DNA of 64,000 nt, from the NCBI GenBank assembly GCA_035235625.1, contig CP141140.1, forward strand, positions 6,158,685 to 6,222,684, read 5' to 3'. This DNA comes from Saururus chinensis (Eukaryota; Streptophyta; Magnoliopsida; Piperales; Saururaceae). The notes under the pieces were generated by a model, which made no database searches, had not been told where the DNA came from, and saw only the letters and a list, made by a program, of their open reading frames with translations. The stretch's first letter is position 1. Every line of letters begins with the position of its first letter. The translations under genes were made by a program, and so were the position numbers. This document shows, in pieces, positions 12,580 to 25,344 of this stretch.

Positions 12580-13045
12580 TATTTTGAATGCAATGTCAAA
12601 CTATTTTAAAATGGTAGATAATAAATATGTCATTGACCAATTCCTTGAGATGAAATGCATAATTAATCAATTTAAATCTAAGAAAATGGATATAGATGAA
12701 TCTAATGTGATTTTAGTCATAATTGAAAAACCCGCCATTTTGGAAAAATTTTAAGAAAAATCTTAAGCATAAGAAAAGTCATTTCTCTTGGAGAATAGGA
12801 TCCTTACCTCATGCTAAAGGAAGGAACAAGAGTATGAGAAGACGAGGAAGAACAAGAAAATCTTGACAATGTGCTTGTTATGGAGGAAGGACAAAATTTT
12901 AAACATAAAAAATTTTAAAGAGAAAATACCCCACCAACAATAATAAGGGTAGAACAGGAAGAAAAAAGGTGCATGATTTTATTGCAAAAAGTCGGGTCAT
13001 TGCAAGGCTGAATGTCACATCTTTTTGAAAAAGAAAAGTGTATAG
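12580..13045 (+). mobile_element. Ty1/copia gag remnant
   Basis: Broken coding sequence on the + strand resembles the gag of copia elements: a stretch like YFKMVDNKYVIDQFLEMK, a lysine-rich middle, and a CCHC knuckle (CFYCKKSGHCKAECH) near 12975-13020. It matches the style of the gag at 29.4-29.9 kb. No LTRs were found. It is an old fossil with several breaks. Confidence 0.65.
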
Positions 13046-13893
13046 AATCTAAAGACAAGTATCTGTGATATCTAAGATTAATTATCCTAAAAATGATATT
13101 TCTAATCTATATGACATGTTCAACTTTGAACGGTCATCTCTCTTATTTAAACTTTAATTCGCATGTTCTTAGTGATATTTCAGAACTCTTTTTGTATATT
13201 TTCTAATCATATAATTCTTAGCCCAAAAATTAATCTATTTTAAAAATTATTCTACTAAGAAGGTCGAATAATCAACACTATATTTTTTACCTGAACAACT
13301 TTAAAAATGCCCCAACGTACATTATATGTCAAGGTTGGTCCATTTTGTGGGTCATAATACTATTAGGACCTTTAGGCATGAATAGAAGATTCAACCATTC
13401 CCTAACCATGTTCCCTAATCAGTTCACATACTGTTAGGATAGAGTTAAATTTGCATAAGATAATCTTATGTTTTACATATATAAAAAAAATTCTATTGGA
13501 CATGGACTTCTGTAGTCTTAAAAATATATTTTAGTGATTTTATATTGTTCGTGTCCGCTTTGCTTGTTCGTGCAGACAATTTTTTATTCTGGCTTATTTA
13601 ATCTCGTCAGCATCTGTCCGTTTCCGCCCCTGGTTTTGGTCTTCACCCAAAAAAATCTCTTCCTGAAATATAAATGACTTGAACATACATGCGCATTTAT
13701 CTTCAGTTTAGTAGATTATAACAGGAAATAGGAAAAAAACACGGTATCCGGTGATATACATGTACACGAGCTCAAGAATAGCTTTTTAAAAACTTTTCAT
13801 ACTACACTTCGAGGGTAAAAGGAAACAACACAAACGAGATTTACAAAATACAAGAACGGGCAGCCCTTCGGAACAAAAATATTTTGGTGACAT

Positions 13894-16800
13894 TCAGGAT
13901 TCTTGTTGGTGCGAAGTTGGCAGATTCCCAGACATCTTCCGGAAAGAGAGCCCACTTGGAGAATCAATTCTAACAATGAGTTCATCTCCTGATTCTTCAC
14001 TAGAATAGTCTACAGCGAGGGACTTCTCACGCCTTTTATTAGGTAATGGGGGAAACCTATCTTTAGAATCAGCAAACTCACTCGGCCTTAAGCTCTTACT
14101 AAATGAACCACCTTCAGATTGGACAGACTTGAGTGGTCGACCATGGGTGGTCCTTGACGATGTTCTTGGAAACGAGCGGCTGTGTGATGGCTTTGGGCAA
14201 CTATCATATAGAAAACTTTGTCTGCGCCCATGGGTGGCACTTATCTGTTTATGAGAAAGAAAAAACCATCAAGTAGATATAAGTCATTCCAAATGTCGCA
14301 AAAGCTAAATTAACAGCATACACAAAATAAAGAACAAATTCAAAAAGGTGAAATTACCATGCTTCCATAGATGCTCAACTGCATTGCGCGTTGGGACAGG
14401 GTAGGAGCTTGAAATTTATTTCCATCTGCCTGTTGCTGCGGCTTTCTTGCTTTGTTCAAGTGTTCTGGCCAACTCATCAAACCTACATGCTCCCTACTAT
14501 GGGATTTAGGGAGTTCAAAAGAATGTGATATCCAAGAACTAGACCTTTTCTGCAGGACACCAACATTGGATTCAGATGGACCCATATCAAAAAAGATCAC
14601 CCTCACTCTTGTTTTAACCTCATACGCCTGCCCATAATGACATAAGCTTTTGCTGGCACCTATCATCAATGACGTCGAAATCTTTTTAAAAAACCAAGAA
14701 GACTTGAAATTTTGCTCAAAATCTAATCATTTTCCTCTAAAAATCCCTCAATGCATTTTTATGCTACGGTAGGTATTCTTACAATCACGATTTTATCAGC
14801 AGTGAGTTGCACTACAACGAGGTGCATCATCAAGAAACAGATGCAAATGAATAGAAAAACTTGGTTTAAATAATAAAGCCAAAGCTGCATGCGAAGAGCT
14901 ACACATAGTATTCTCACAAGTCACAACAGACCTCTACAAGCTTCCTTGATCGTTTTGAGGCAAAAATCTTGTTGATATTCAAAATGTGTCATGGTTCAAT
15001 AACTCCACAGTATTATAGCTGAACTCACTCGCTAAAAGGTGATAACTGTTTAATAGGATCCCAACCTTAGAATGATACTGCACTAAACTAAGAATGAAGA
15101 AATATGGGTTCTCCTGATATGTTTTACATACCTGAAGTTTCCCCAGTATGGAGGCTTTGATCAGAATTGTTAGGCAAAAGCACAGCTGGGGATGAAACCA
15201 AGTCCTCGTCATCTAGCATCTTAACAAAACCTTCCAATACAAACCCAATTATATGTGGCCTTATTTCTATAAACTCTCCACTTACGTATTTTTTCATTGT
15301 AGACCTTTCAGCAACTAGAGTCCTTAACTCTTGCATAGTCATTTTCTCAAACACTTGAGGAAGCACGAGTTTAACCATGACTATGGAAGCTTCCTGTAAG
15401 TGAAATACCCAGTAAAAGGAGACTTAAAGACCTCAAAAGAACTGACGACATACAACTCAGATATAAATTTGACGTAGCAGTCAAATGGAAGTTATTGCAG
15501 ACAACAATGTTTTTAAAAAAAATTAAAAAATATGAAATGACAAATAAACATTAAGTAGGAAAGTAATTTTTTATTGTTCATATTTTTTCCACTGTCACAC
15601 TTCAGCAGAAATTGCAGTTTTATCAACACTGTTTGACACTTCCAGCTGCACAGGATTTCCAAAGTACAATTAGTCTTGATTATGAGTCTACATTACACTA
15701 ATGTGATTTGTTCCTTTCAGTCTAGGACGGCATTACTCTTCTCCAATTCACCAAAATTTCAAGCGTCAATGACATTTGCTCATAGGAAAGCATCAATACA
15801 TTCTGACTAGTTAAAGCAGACTGTAGAGAACACATGACAGGACAAAAGATAAAACAATGTTAAGCTCATCTACTTTTTTTTATTACAGATCTTAAAATCC
15901 AGTCATCTTTCTATATCACTTTTTTTATGATACATCCTTTTAAATCACTTGGAGTCTATTAGTCATGTAACCTCACTTTATCTTTCTCCAACCACTAAAA
16001 CAAACAAGATAAAAAATGGGAATTAAGTGCCAATACCTGCCACAGGAAGTCTTCAGTTGCACTGTCTGAGAGTAAGGTCAATATCTTTTCAGTTTCTATG
16101 AAGAAACAATGAACAACAGAATCAGCGATGATGTCACAAACATAAGGCTTTCCAATTAGGACTTCATATAGACCAAGGGTACTCCCATGTGAAAAGGTTG
16201 GATGCAAAGAGTGTTTATTACTCAGTCTTTTGCTCAACCACTACAGAAAAGATGGTTATAGAATGAAAAGTGTATCTTCCCAATATTAACAAGAAAAAAA
16301 AAAAAGGATCTCCTCATAGAGATTACAAAAGACAAGCACAACATAGTGTTTCACATCTCAAACATACTTTAACCACTCCATTTGAGATCAACCATATTCC
16401 ATTTGGCTTTGATCCCTCTTTGTAAAGAGATACTCCTCGTAGTTTCATTACATCTTTGGCATAACCTTCAAGAGGCTCACGAAGTTCAGGAGGAAGAACT
16501 CCCAATAGAGGATGAATGTTCAACATATCCTTAATTTTTGGCATTTTCACCAAGGGAGGATTCCTTAATAGTCGTTTGAGGTCAGTCTGCCATATAATTA
16601 AATTTATGCTGAGAAGTATTATAACAAGTTTATGACAAAAAAACAATAAGAAAGGGACCATAAAAGAGGTGAAGGATGGACAGTAACCGATGTTGAAAGG
16701 ATGAAAAATACCCTACTTGTACACTATCTTGAAGGTGAAACATTTCCTTTTTCTCCAACAGTCCAGATTTTTCAAGATTTTGCACATACTCACTTAGATG

Positions 16801-19800
16801 TTGTAGAATTGAATATGTTACTTGTCTTGTCTTGACTACCCGTAGAACCTGCAAGACAAACGTTTCATTCATGTAGACTTCTCGGCTGCATATGCATATA
16901 AAAGGAAAATCAATACATCCTACCTAGGGCTGGTCGTGGACTTGCGCAGACTTAAACTTGCTAAAATCTAAGTGTAAGTCCAAATTTGGATCATGGGTTC
17001 AACTCTGAGTTTAAGTCCGCATCGAACTCCAACTTTGAATTTGATTTCCTGAGTGTAAAGTTCCACTCAGACAGACTTGAGATTGAAGACTAGACTTTTT
17101 TTCTTCAATACTTGCAGTGAAGAATAAATATAACAGCCTTGTGTGTAATAAAATAGCTGCATGATGGTTTGAGACTTTAATTAGCAGCTTGGTGGGTGTG
17201 GGGTCAAATCCCACCCACACCAACAATTTTTAAGAAAGAACATATCATGAGCCAGCTATGCTGGAGTGAAACGAGCCAGCTATGTTGCAGTGAAAAGAAG
17301 GTTCGTGTCCGCTGTGTCATGGGGACAAACAAGGGCCTGCTATGACGAACTCATACTCGGACTCTCAAACTCTAATGAAGCAAAGTCCAAATGTGCGTCT
17401 GCTACAAATCAGACAGCTCTTACTCCTAAGTCCAACCAGAATTTTGGAAATTCAGAGTCCATTCAAGTTCACACAAACAGACTCAAATTCAAATCCAAAT
17501 TTGGATTTTCAGGTCACATGACCAGGCCTAATCCTATCTGCAGTGCAGCTTTGAACTCGTATTGCTGACTGAAATAATGAATTATAGTAACCTGTGGAAA
17601 TTCAACACGAACATCTTCCAAAAATTTTCTTGCTTCCTCTCCCTCGGCTTCACTTTCATTTATAACAATAGTTGCAATTTCACTATCACCTGCAACGAAA
17701 GAAGGGAAACCTACTTTGAGGAGAACTGATGAGAGGAATGATCTCAATTCCGGTTTGATCAAATTAACATGATGAACAGTGTAATAACCTTTTTTTATGG
17801 AATGAACAGTGTAATATCAGGAATGTGCTAAAGTAATAGAATATTACCAAATGACTGACAATCACATACAAAGGTAGAGAGAGAGTAAAATTAGGACAGA
17901 TGCAGCTCTCCTTGATATTAAAATAGATACAATTAATATGCAAGAGCATGACTCATTATATTTTTTACTGCCAAAATATATTCAGGCATGTGGATTGACC
18001 AAAAAAAATGTTGTCAAAGAAGAACGTCAATCAGCCCTGTTCAAACATAAGGCTTTATTTGTACATTCAAAATTTACTCTGAATGACGATATTGGCCATG
18101 AAAAGAAAACTCCAGGCTTTGACAATCAAGTGGTATAGCACACATCCCAGTATTTAGAAGACAGTAGCAAGAAAAAGGGACAAAGTAGTCCAGATAATTT
18201 GTATGTCAAAAAACAGATATTTAAAAACAATAATATGTAATATCTAGTACAAGAAGGGCATTTTTCTGTTTCAGCCATAATAGCTGCATCCAAATAATCA
18301 GACTTGGTTGGAATCACTATATATAGGCACTTCGATTCTGGAAAGGGAGTTGAGTAATCTACTTAGCTAAGATTTTCTTACTTTGTCTATGCAACAGCTT
18401 TTGTGTATAAAATAAAACGTTATGAAAGGTTTCTAGTTCGGAAGAATATTGAAAATATGGCCTAGCAGTTCGTAAAAAGAGATGAGTATAAAGTCATAAG
18501 TTTTAAGTCATTTTGAACACATAAGACGAAATTATGTCAGTTAATGAATATGGTTCAAGATGAAAGATGTGGCAGTTTCAGCGTCATCAATAAAAGCTAC
18601 AGTTTATCTTCTTTTTTTTCTTGAACTTTTCTCTGTCATAATCTCTATCATTTTTTTTCTTCATTGTCTCTGCCAAATGGTGCACTCCGCCAATCCAGTG
18701 TCAACTGGCTAGGCAGCACTGTAACAACTAAATAGTGCACTCCAAAAATATTATTGTCATAATGATTGTGGTCAAAGGATTAAAATTGTTGAAGAGGTTT
18801 ACCTGGGGTCTACATTAATTTCTAGATAGCTTATCTTCTTTATTCAGAAGAGCTATACCATGCATAACAATTTACTATAAAACCATGATAGAAATTTTAA
18901 TTATAGAAGGAAAATAGCTAATCATGCAGTTTTCTGTATCTGAATGCAGAAAGTGAAAAAAGAGATGGACAATTGAGAAAGGTTGCAAAGGATCTCAAGT
19001 ACCAATAAATTCATGGAGTTGCTGTCTAGCAATTCGATGGGCTCGCAGGAATGCTGCACATATGTAACAGGTAGACTCTAGCCTCTCCACAGTGAAATAG
19101 GTCACTAGCTTTGGTGGGCAAAAGCTCATTTGAAGAAACTTATAATAGTTTGGGAAATGAACATATGCTTTTAAACCTTTCCAGTCGCACAAGGGCTTAT
19201 CAGATACCATGTCCATAGCTTCATCAACTGACTGCATCAATAGAATTGCTGCAGTTTGCGTTATCCTCCCCTCCTCAAGCATTCCCCAGTAAGCAGCTTG
19301 GACTCCTGAGATAGAATACAAGTACCTCATAAATAATGACTGGTCATAGATAAGAGGCAAGGAATGCATCCCACAATGAAATGCAAAATATGGAGACTGC
19401 AAATTAAATGATGTGAAATGATCAAAAGACATAAAAACACAAAGTAACATGAAAAATCAACCCAAAGTTATAGATATCAAGCAGATACAGTAGCATCTTT
19501 GTATCTGTACTATGATATGCCTCTCATTAATTCAAAAATAAATTTAGAACAATAAACTTAAATTGCATATCAAATGTCCCCCATATGTGTGCTTTCAAGA
19601 TAAATGCATATCAAGGATTGTAATCTTGCCGAGATCTCATCATGGTCTTGGTGGGGATCATATAGTTATGAGACCATGTAACCGGGCAGTCTGCCCGTTT
19701 GGCAAGATCTCGGGAGCTTCTCCTCATTTTTCATATAAAATTATTTTTTGTCCCCTCAACTGCCCCCGAGTTAACAAAGGAAGAATAAGAGGAAGAGTAG

Positions 19801-22800
19801 GGAGAAGAAGAGAAAGAAGGAGAAAGATGAGGAAGAAGAAGAGCAAGAAGGCTAGATGGATCCTAGATTCGCCCTCCTCTTTTGAATTTTGGTCCAGAGG
19901 GTCCTCCCCTAGCCCCCAGCAAGGGGTGCGCTGCCTCCTTGCACCCCCAGCTCGCTTACCTGTGAGCAGGACCCTTGACTCCTGTGAAGTCGGCTTCTCC
20001 CCTTCTCTATACAGACTTCTCATATCAATTTTATTTTGGTTCTCCCCTATTTATTATGGCACAATTTTAGAAATCAGATCATCAATCTATTAGCGGTTGG
20101 ATGGAACCAACCGTTCCTATTGGAGCAAATACTCCTCTAACGATCCTAACTATGACCTAATGGGACTTACTTTGTTTCTAGCTTGGAGAATTCAACCAGA
20201 TAGATGTGCATTCAAAAGTGTTGGTGTATTTTATGTTAAACCAAATGTAGTCTCATGATGTTCAAGTTATTTGAGGTTAGTATTAGGGCTTTTAGACATT
20301 AAAATGTACTTAGATTAAAAAAATATATATGTAGAAATCTCTTTAGGATCACCGACATCATATAAATTTCTTGATCATTTACATGACCTCTCTGAGATAT
20401 CTCCGAAATCTTGTCTCTTTTGCCGACTAAGACAAGACCAAGATCCGATATTGCGAATTTTGATGCATATCCAATTATTAACATTAAGCTACATCATAGT
20501 GCCGATAAGTCTGCTAAGCTCATCGCATTAGGCAGGATCATCAGCAAGAAGACATGTCTATACAGAAATCTGCAGAAGACAACTGATAAATGCATCCATA
20601 AATAAAATTATATACTGAGACTTAATGTGCTTACCATTTAAAAGACGTACTCGCATGTCTGTTAAGCTCATTGCATGCAAATGATTTTCACTCTCTGATA
20701 TGTTATGAGGGTGCACTTGACCTCCTTCCAAATTAGGCAAACAAGTGATATATCTTCTCACAGTGGGCCAATCAGCTGGTCCCAGTTCTTCATCATCTCC
20801 AAGATCACCAAAAGCTTCTAATGCTTTGTCTAACATTTCATACCTTGTATATTCTAATATACGCGTCTGCACTAAGAGACAAATAGTAAAGAAATACCTA
20901 ATAGGATCATACTGAAACTCTAAAGCCTCTATTTACCACGGTTTAATAATCTCTCAGATTTTATAAAAGGAAAAACATAAGTAAAAACAAAGAGAAATAA
21001 GGAGAACACACGAAAAGTCAGGAAGCGAAAAACATGATAAAAGAGAACATGCCTAACTGGCATGAAGAATTATAAGAACCTCAGATCAAAGCCTACCATT
21101 TAAGGAAATTGTTTATTTAATTTAGCCTACCATGCCGGCCTCTTGATGAATTGCAATGATCTGCGTCTTTCCTACTAGCTGTTTGTGGCTTGTTCAAACG
21201 CTTCAATGTTTGGTCAGCCCCAAAACAGTCATTAATCGCAAGTTGCAAGCATATTTCCTATGTGAATCAGTAGCTATTCCATTCTAATTTCCCGATCTAT
21301 ATAAATTTTTTAACAGCTTGTATATTGTTTGTCAAATCTCAACATATTTTAATTGTAAAGATAAGCTTCAAATAAAAAATCACCTTTTTCTTGGCTTCTT
21401 AAAGAGTTGTAGGAGCTGAAATTCTCAAAATGGCAGTGAAAAGAATGGGGACAGGAAGGGTAACCCATCAGTGGTAAGAGAGGTACGTATAGTTTTGATA
21501 CCAGGCAACAAACTATCCAGTCCATGTATGAGTCAGTTCTATGAAAATAGGCCATCTTAATCAAAAAGGTCAGTTACTGGCTTTCTAGCATTTTTGGTTA
21601 AAGGGGCAGAATTGCGCTGGAAAAGGGCTTTGTTCCCAGTTAAACCAAGCGAACCAGAAGGTTCATGTTGGTCCCTCAAATATATCTAGGACAAATTATT
21701 AAGATGCAAGATAACAAATTATATAATGGTTTCCAAAGAAGTAAAGAAATCCAAAGGACATCAATTGATTACAAAGAGACTTGAAGGTGTGTTGTTGTAT
21801 GAAAATGATTTGTAGTAGAGTTCAGCGGCAAACAAGAAACTTTTGTAATTGATGCAAAGTGTGCAATGATGACGAAAGGGACGGAGCCCAAATACCAAAA
21901 TCACTTTTAATGATGCTTTCAAATGAATAAAGTTTCATGAGTAGAGTTTTTACCAATTAAACTTGACATTCAGATAAAAGCTCAACCAAGCATGTGAACC
22001 AGTTCCACATCACTCTAAATTCACCATTGATATACTTTGGTGAAAAGATTTGAACCAGTGCTGATGCAATTACAAAAGACCTCATTTATCACCTTTTAAC
22101 TTTAGATAAATATATGATACACCAGTCTGATATAGAGAATGTAAAGATAAAAACCTCTGAAATTCTAATTAATAATAGTGATTGTGTGCGGTACAGAAGT
22201 TTGTCAATTTCACATAATTCTACAGAAAACATTTCTTAAAATGTGTGAGGCTCACCTTTGCAGCAGATAATTTAGCCATGTCCAAGAGATGAAGAATAAA
22301 CTGTGTGGTTGATCCATTTATAACAAGCGTCAAAAAAACTATACCACCAGTGAAGAAAACAAACTGCAGACAAATTGAATCTATCATTATACTGTAGAAA
22401 AGCAGTATTTATCTATTTATACTAGATATACTAGTAAATCTATGCATTCACTTTGCACATACCAGTGTTCCCAACTCCTGCTCAAGATAGTATGGACTCA
22501 GTCTATCACCAGCTCGCTGTTACAGAAGCGAAGGAGACAATATTTACATTTATTAGAGCAATGAGAACCAGAGAACTGCTTTAACAAGAACAGATAAATA
22601 ACTTTCAAAAAAGAGAAGTATTAACAGTATCATCTATTTCTACTATTTACATTCACACTGCTTATTTGCCTAGAAAGATGATTAAAAATCTTACCATGCG
22701 TTTCCATCCAGCCCAAATCTCAAAGTGATCTTTACCTTATCAGGGTCACGAGATAAAGTTTTAAGGAAGGCTCTTGGTTGAAATATATTTATTTCTCTCT

Positions 22801-25308
22801 CTAGATCACACATTTATTTTTTGAAAAATCAGAATTTTTCTTAATTTAGAAAGATTGTATCCAAATTGACAACAATTACATAATTTGTAATAGGAGAAAT
22901 CTAGCCAGCGCTGCAGCTACAGTGTTGGCTAGCCATCAGATCATGACCAGGGCCATGATCTAATGGCCAGGGGCTAGACAACCTCTTTGTAATACAGCGA
23001 GCATGCACACACACATATCAAGCTACCACAATGTAGCAGAAGAGGGAGTGCCCTCATATTTATGATCTAAGGGCCCAAAGGTTGCAGCGCAAAGAGCTTC
23101 TGTATGGTGTAGCGTAGCCTAAGTGACCTCACATATACTTCTTGCCTTGCATATTTGCAGGTAGAATTTCCTAGGCTTTGATACCAATTGTCACGATTCG
23201 GCCCTTTACGTCATTTCTATTTAATTATACACATAAAATCTGGCTTCGCTGCTGCTTTTGATTATTTAAAAATAAGGTATGTCTAAAGAGTGTTTAAGAG
23301 AAATGTTTTCCCACCGAAAATATGGTTTTCAAAAATGACTTTTACAAGTACGTACAAGCATGCTAGTCTAGTGATTGCAATGAGATGAAGCAAGGGTGAC
23401 TATCTTGTTGGAATGAGCGACCAACCCTCTCTTTATAGTCATTGCCTATTAACGCATACATGGCTTGTAGAGGCAAAGCTAGGGTTTAAAAAATCAAACA
23501 TTGGGATAGGATATTTTGAAAAGGAAATTACCATTTTTGAGTGAGAGAACTCAAAATTGGTTTTTCCGAAGCTTTGACTTGGTAGGCCAATATAGCTCCA
23601 TGATTTAAAAAGTTCATGATTATGATTTATAAGACCCCAAAAGAGGGAAATCGGATTCACAGTACACAAAGTCACCCAAAATGAAGAGCATACCTCAAAG
23701 AAGGCAACACACGCTAGAGTGGACAATATCATGGAAAACCCTCCACTCTCTTGACCTGAGGGCCCATGAGCACGTCCCTCCACAAACACATGGCTATTTG
23801 CAAGATGATCCATAGGGTTGTGTTCAAAACCCGAACCCAACCCGATCTAGATGGAACTAACTCGAAATTGACCCAAGACGGGTCGGTTCCTATCTAGGGT
23901 TGAGTTGGGTCCAAGAAAAAATACCCGAGAAAATCCCAGGTCGGGTGTAGCATGTGAAAAACCCAAGAACCAACCCGAGCTTTTAATTAACTTACAAAAC
24001 CATATTTGCCCAGAGTTATATGAAGTTTTATAATTTTTCATTGATAGAACCAACCCAATATAGTGTTGGTTTGGTTTGAATTATTGGAACCGACCCGACT
24101 CGAGATAGAATCTCAGTTCCTATTTCGGTTTTCAAGTTTTTGGTTCATATCTCGGTTGGGTCAGGTCTAAGGAACACAGTTCCCATCTCGGGTGGGTCAG
24201 GACCTACAGAACCCAACTTGAGGTGCACCCTAATGATCCGTGGAAGAGTAAGAGGCAGCTTCTTGGTACCCGCAGCAAGGCTCCCCAGGTTGAGTAGGTG
24301 TTAGGGACACCAGTAGCAAGCTATGAAAGCTTGCAAACCCTAAAAGCATCTTCAATACGTAGGGAGAAGCTCTAGGGGAGATTTTGGGTGAGAGGCACAC
24401 CCTGATTAAGTAATATCTTACTTTATTATTTGAAATATGTAATCATACTAATCTGCCATATATTACATTTTATGCATAATTTCCCCTACTAAGTATATAA
24501 ATATACTCACCCCTCCCCCTTCAACCTTGCAGGACCCAAGGAGGCCTGCTTGTGAAGTTAGTACAGAACTTTCTTGGAGCTTTCAAGGAGTGTTTGAAGA
24601 TCTACTCCTATACTTGTAGGCCTTAAGTTAAAATATCCTTTTGTATGGCTTAGAAGTGTTGTTTATGTTCTTTTGTATTTGTACATAGACAATATATTTT
24701 CAGGGAAATTAAATTTCTATATTATGATTGTGGTCAAATTCTTTCTTCGAGACCTAGGCAACTTTTGATTGTGTATAATTAAAAAATTGACATAAAGGCC
24801 CAGGTCATGACAATAAGACCCTTCAACAAGCATGAATTGTGCAAGTCGAGAAGGGGACAAAGGGGATGAAGGTAGATAGCAGGGGAAAGAGGATATTAGT
24901 GCAACTAAATTAGGACTTACACTTAAATAGAAGGGTTGACATGCCACTAACAAGTCCCTAAAGCCATAAACTCTAATAAAGAAAAATACCGATTAACTCT
25001 TAATCAATTATCTAAAATGCCCCTGAAACTTAATAGCACCAAGCAAACCCAAATTAACTACTCATGTGGAGCCATTGGTGGACAAGACCCTTAGTATAGG
25101 ACATAATAGATAGTGTGGAGGCAGTCAAGTTTATTATCACATGCTCTCTCTCTCTCTCTAAAAAGGGCCATTTAACCCTCCCATTTAAAAGACTTATGAG
25201 TTGAGTGACTTAAATCCCTTTTAAAAGGGTTAATTGCAAAATAAAAAGTAAGATTTGAATTGAGTATAGGACTCAATGTGTACTTACGTATAGGTTTTCT
25301 GCCCTCTC

Positions 25309-25344
<36 letters not shown>

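Larger units (their letters stand above)
10982..13893. other. Convergent intergenic region between KUP and SOS1
   Basis: This 2.9-kb region holds both 3' untranslated regions. The recognisable contents are a hAT-type MITE (11503-11989) and a copia gag remnant (about 12580-13045). The rest is AT-rich, and I see no further gene in it. Confidence 0.7.
13894..20866 (-). other. SOS1: SOS1 exons 15-23: long cytosolic regulatory tail
   Basis: On the - strand the exons are 20866-20635, 19305-19003, 17689-17592, 16848-16717, 16586-16368, 16240-16037, 15393-15132, 14659-14358 and 14244-13894 (TGA at 13896-13894). They encode about residues 454-1153. A cyclic-nucleotide-binding-like domain spans roughly 745-870 (exons 19-21). 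The C-terminus carries [17 protein letters not shown] (about 1120-1135). In Arabidopsis the serines of the DSPS motif are the SOS2 phosphorylation and 14-3-3 site and lie in an autoinhibitory segment, so the control mechanism is probably conserved. Introns here are mostly free of large insertions apart from the MITE at 16925-17530. Confidence 0.93.

Noticed and set aside
17147-17222. Functional tRNA gene
   Set aside because: The acceptor stem does not pair and no clear anticodon arm can be drawn; only the two internal promoter-like boxes are present.
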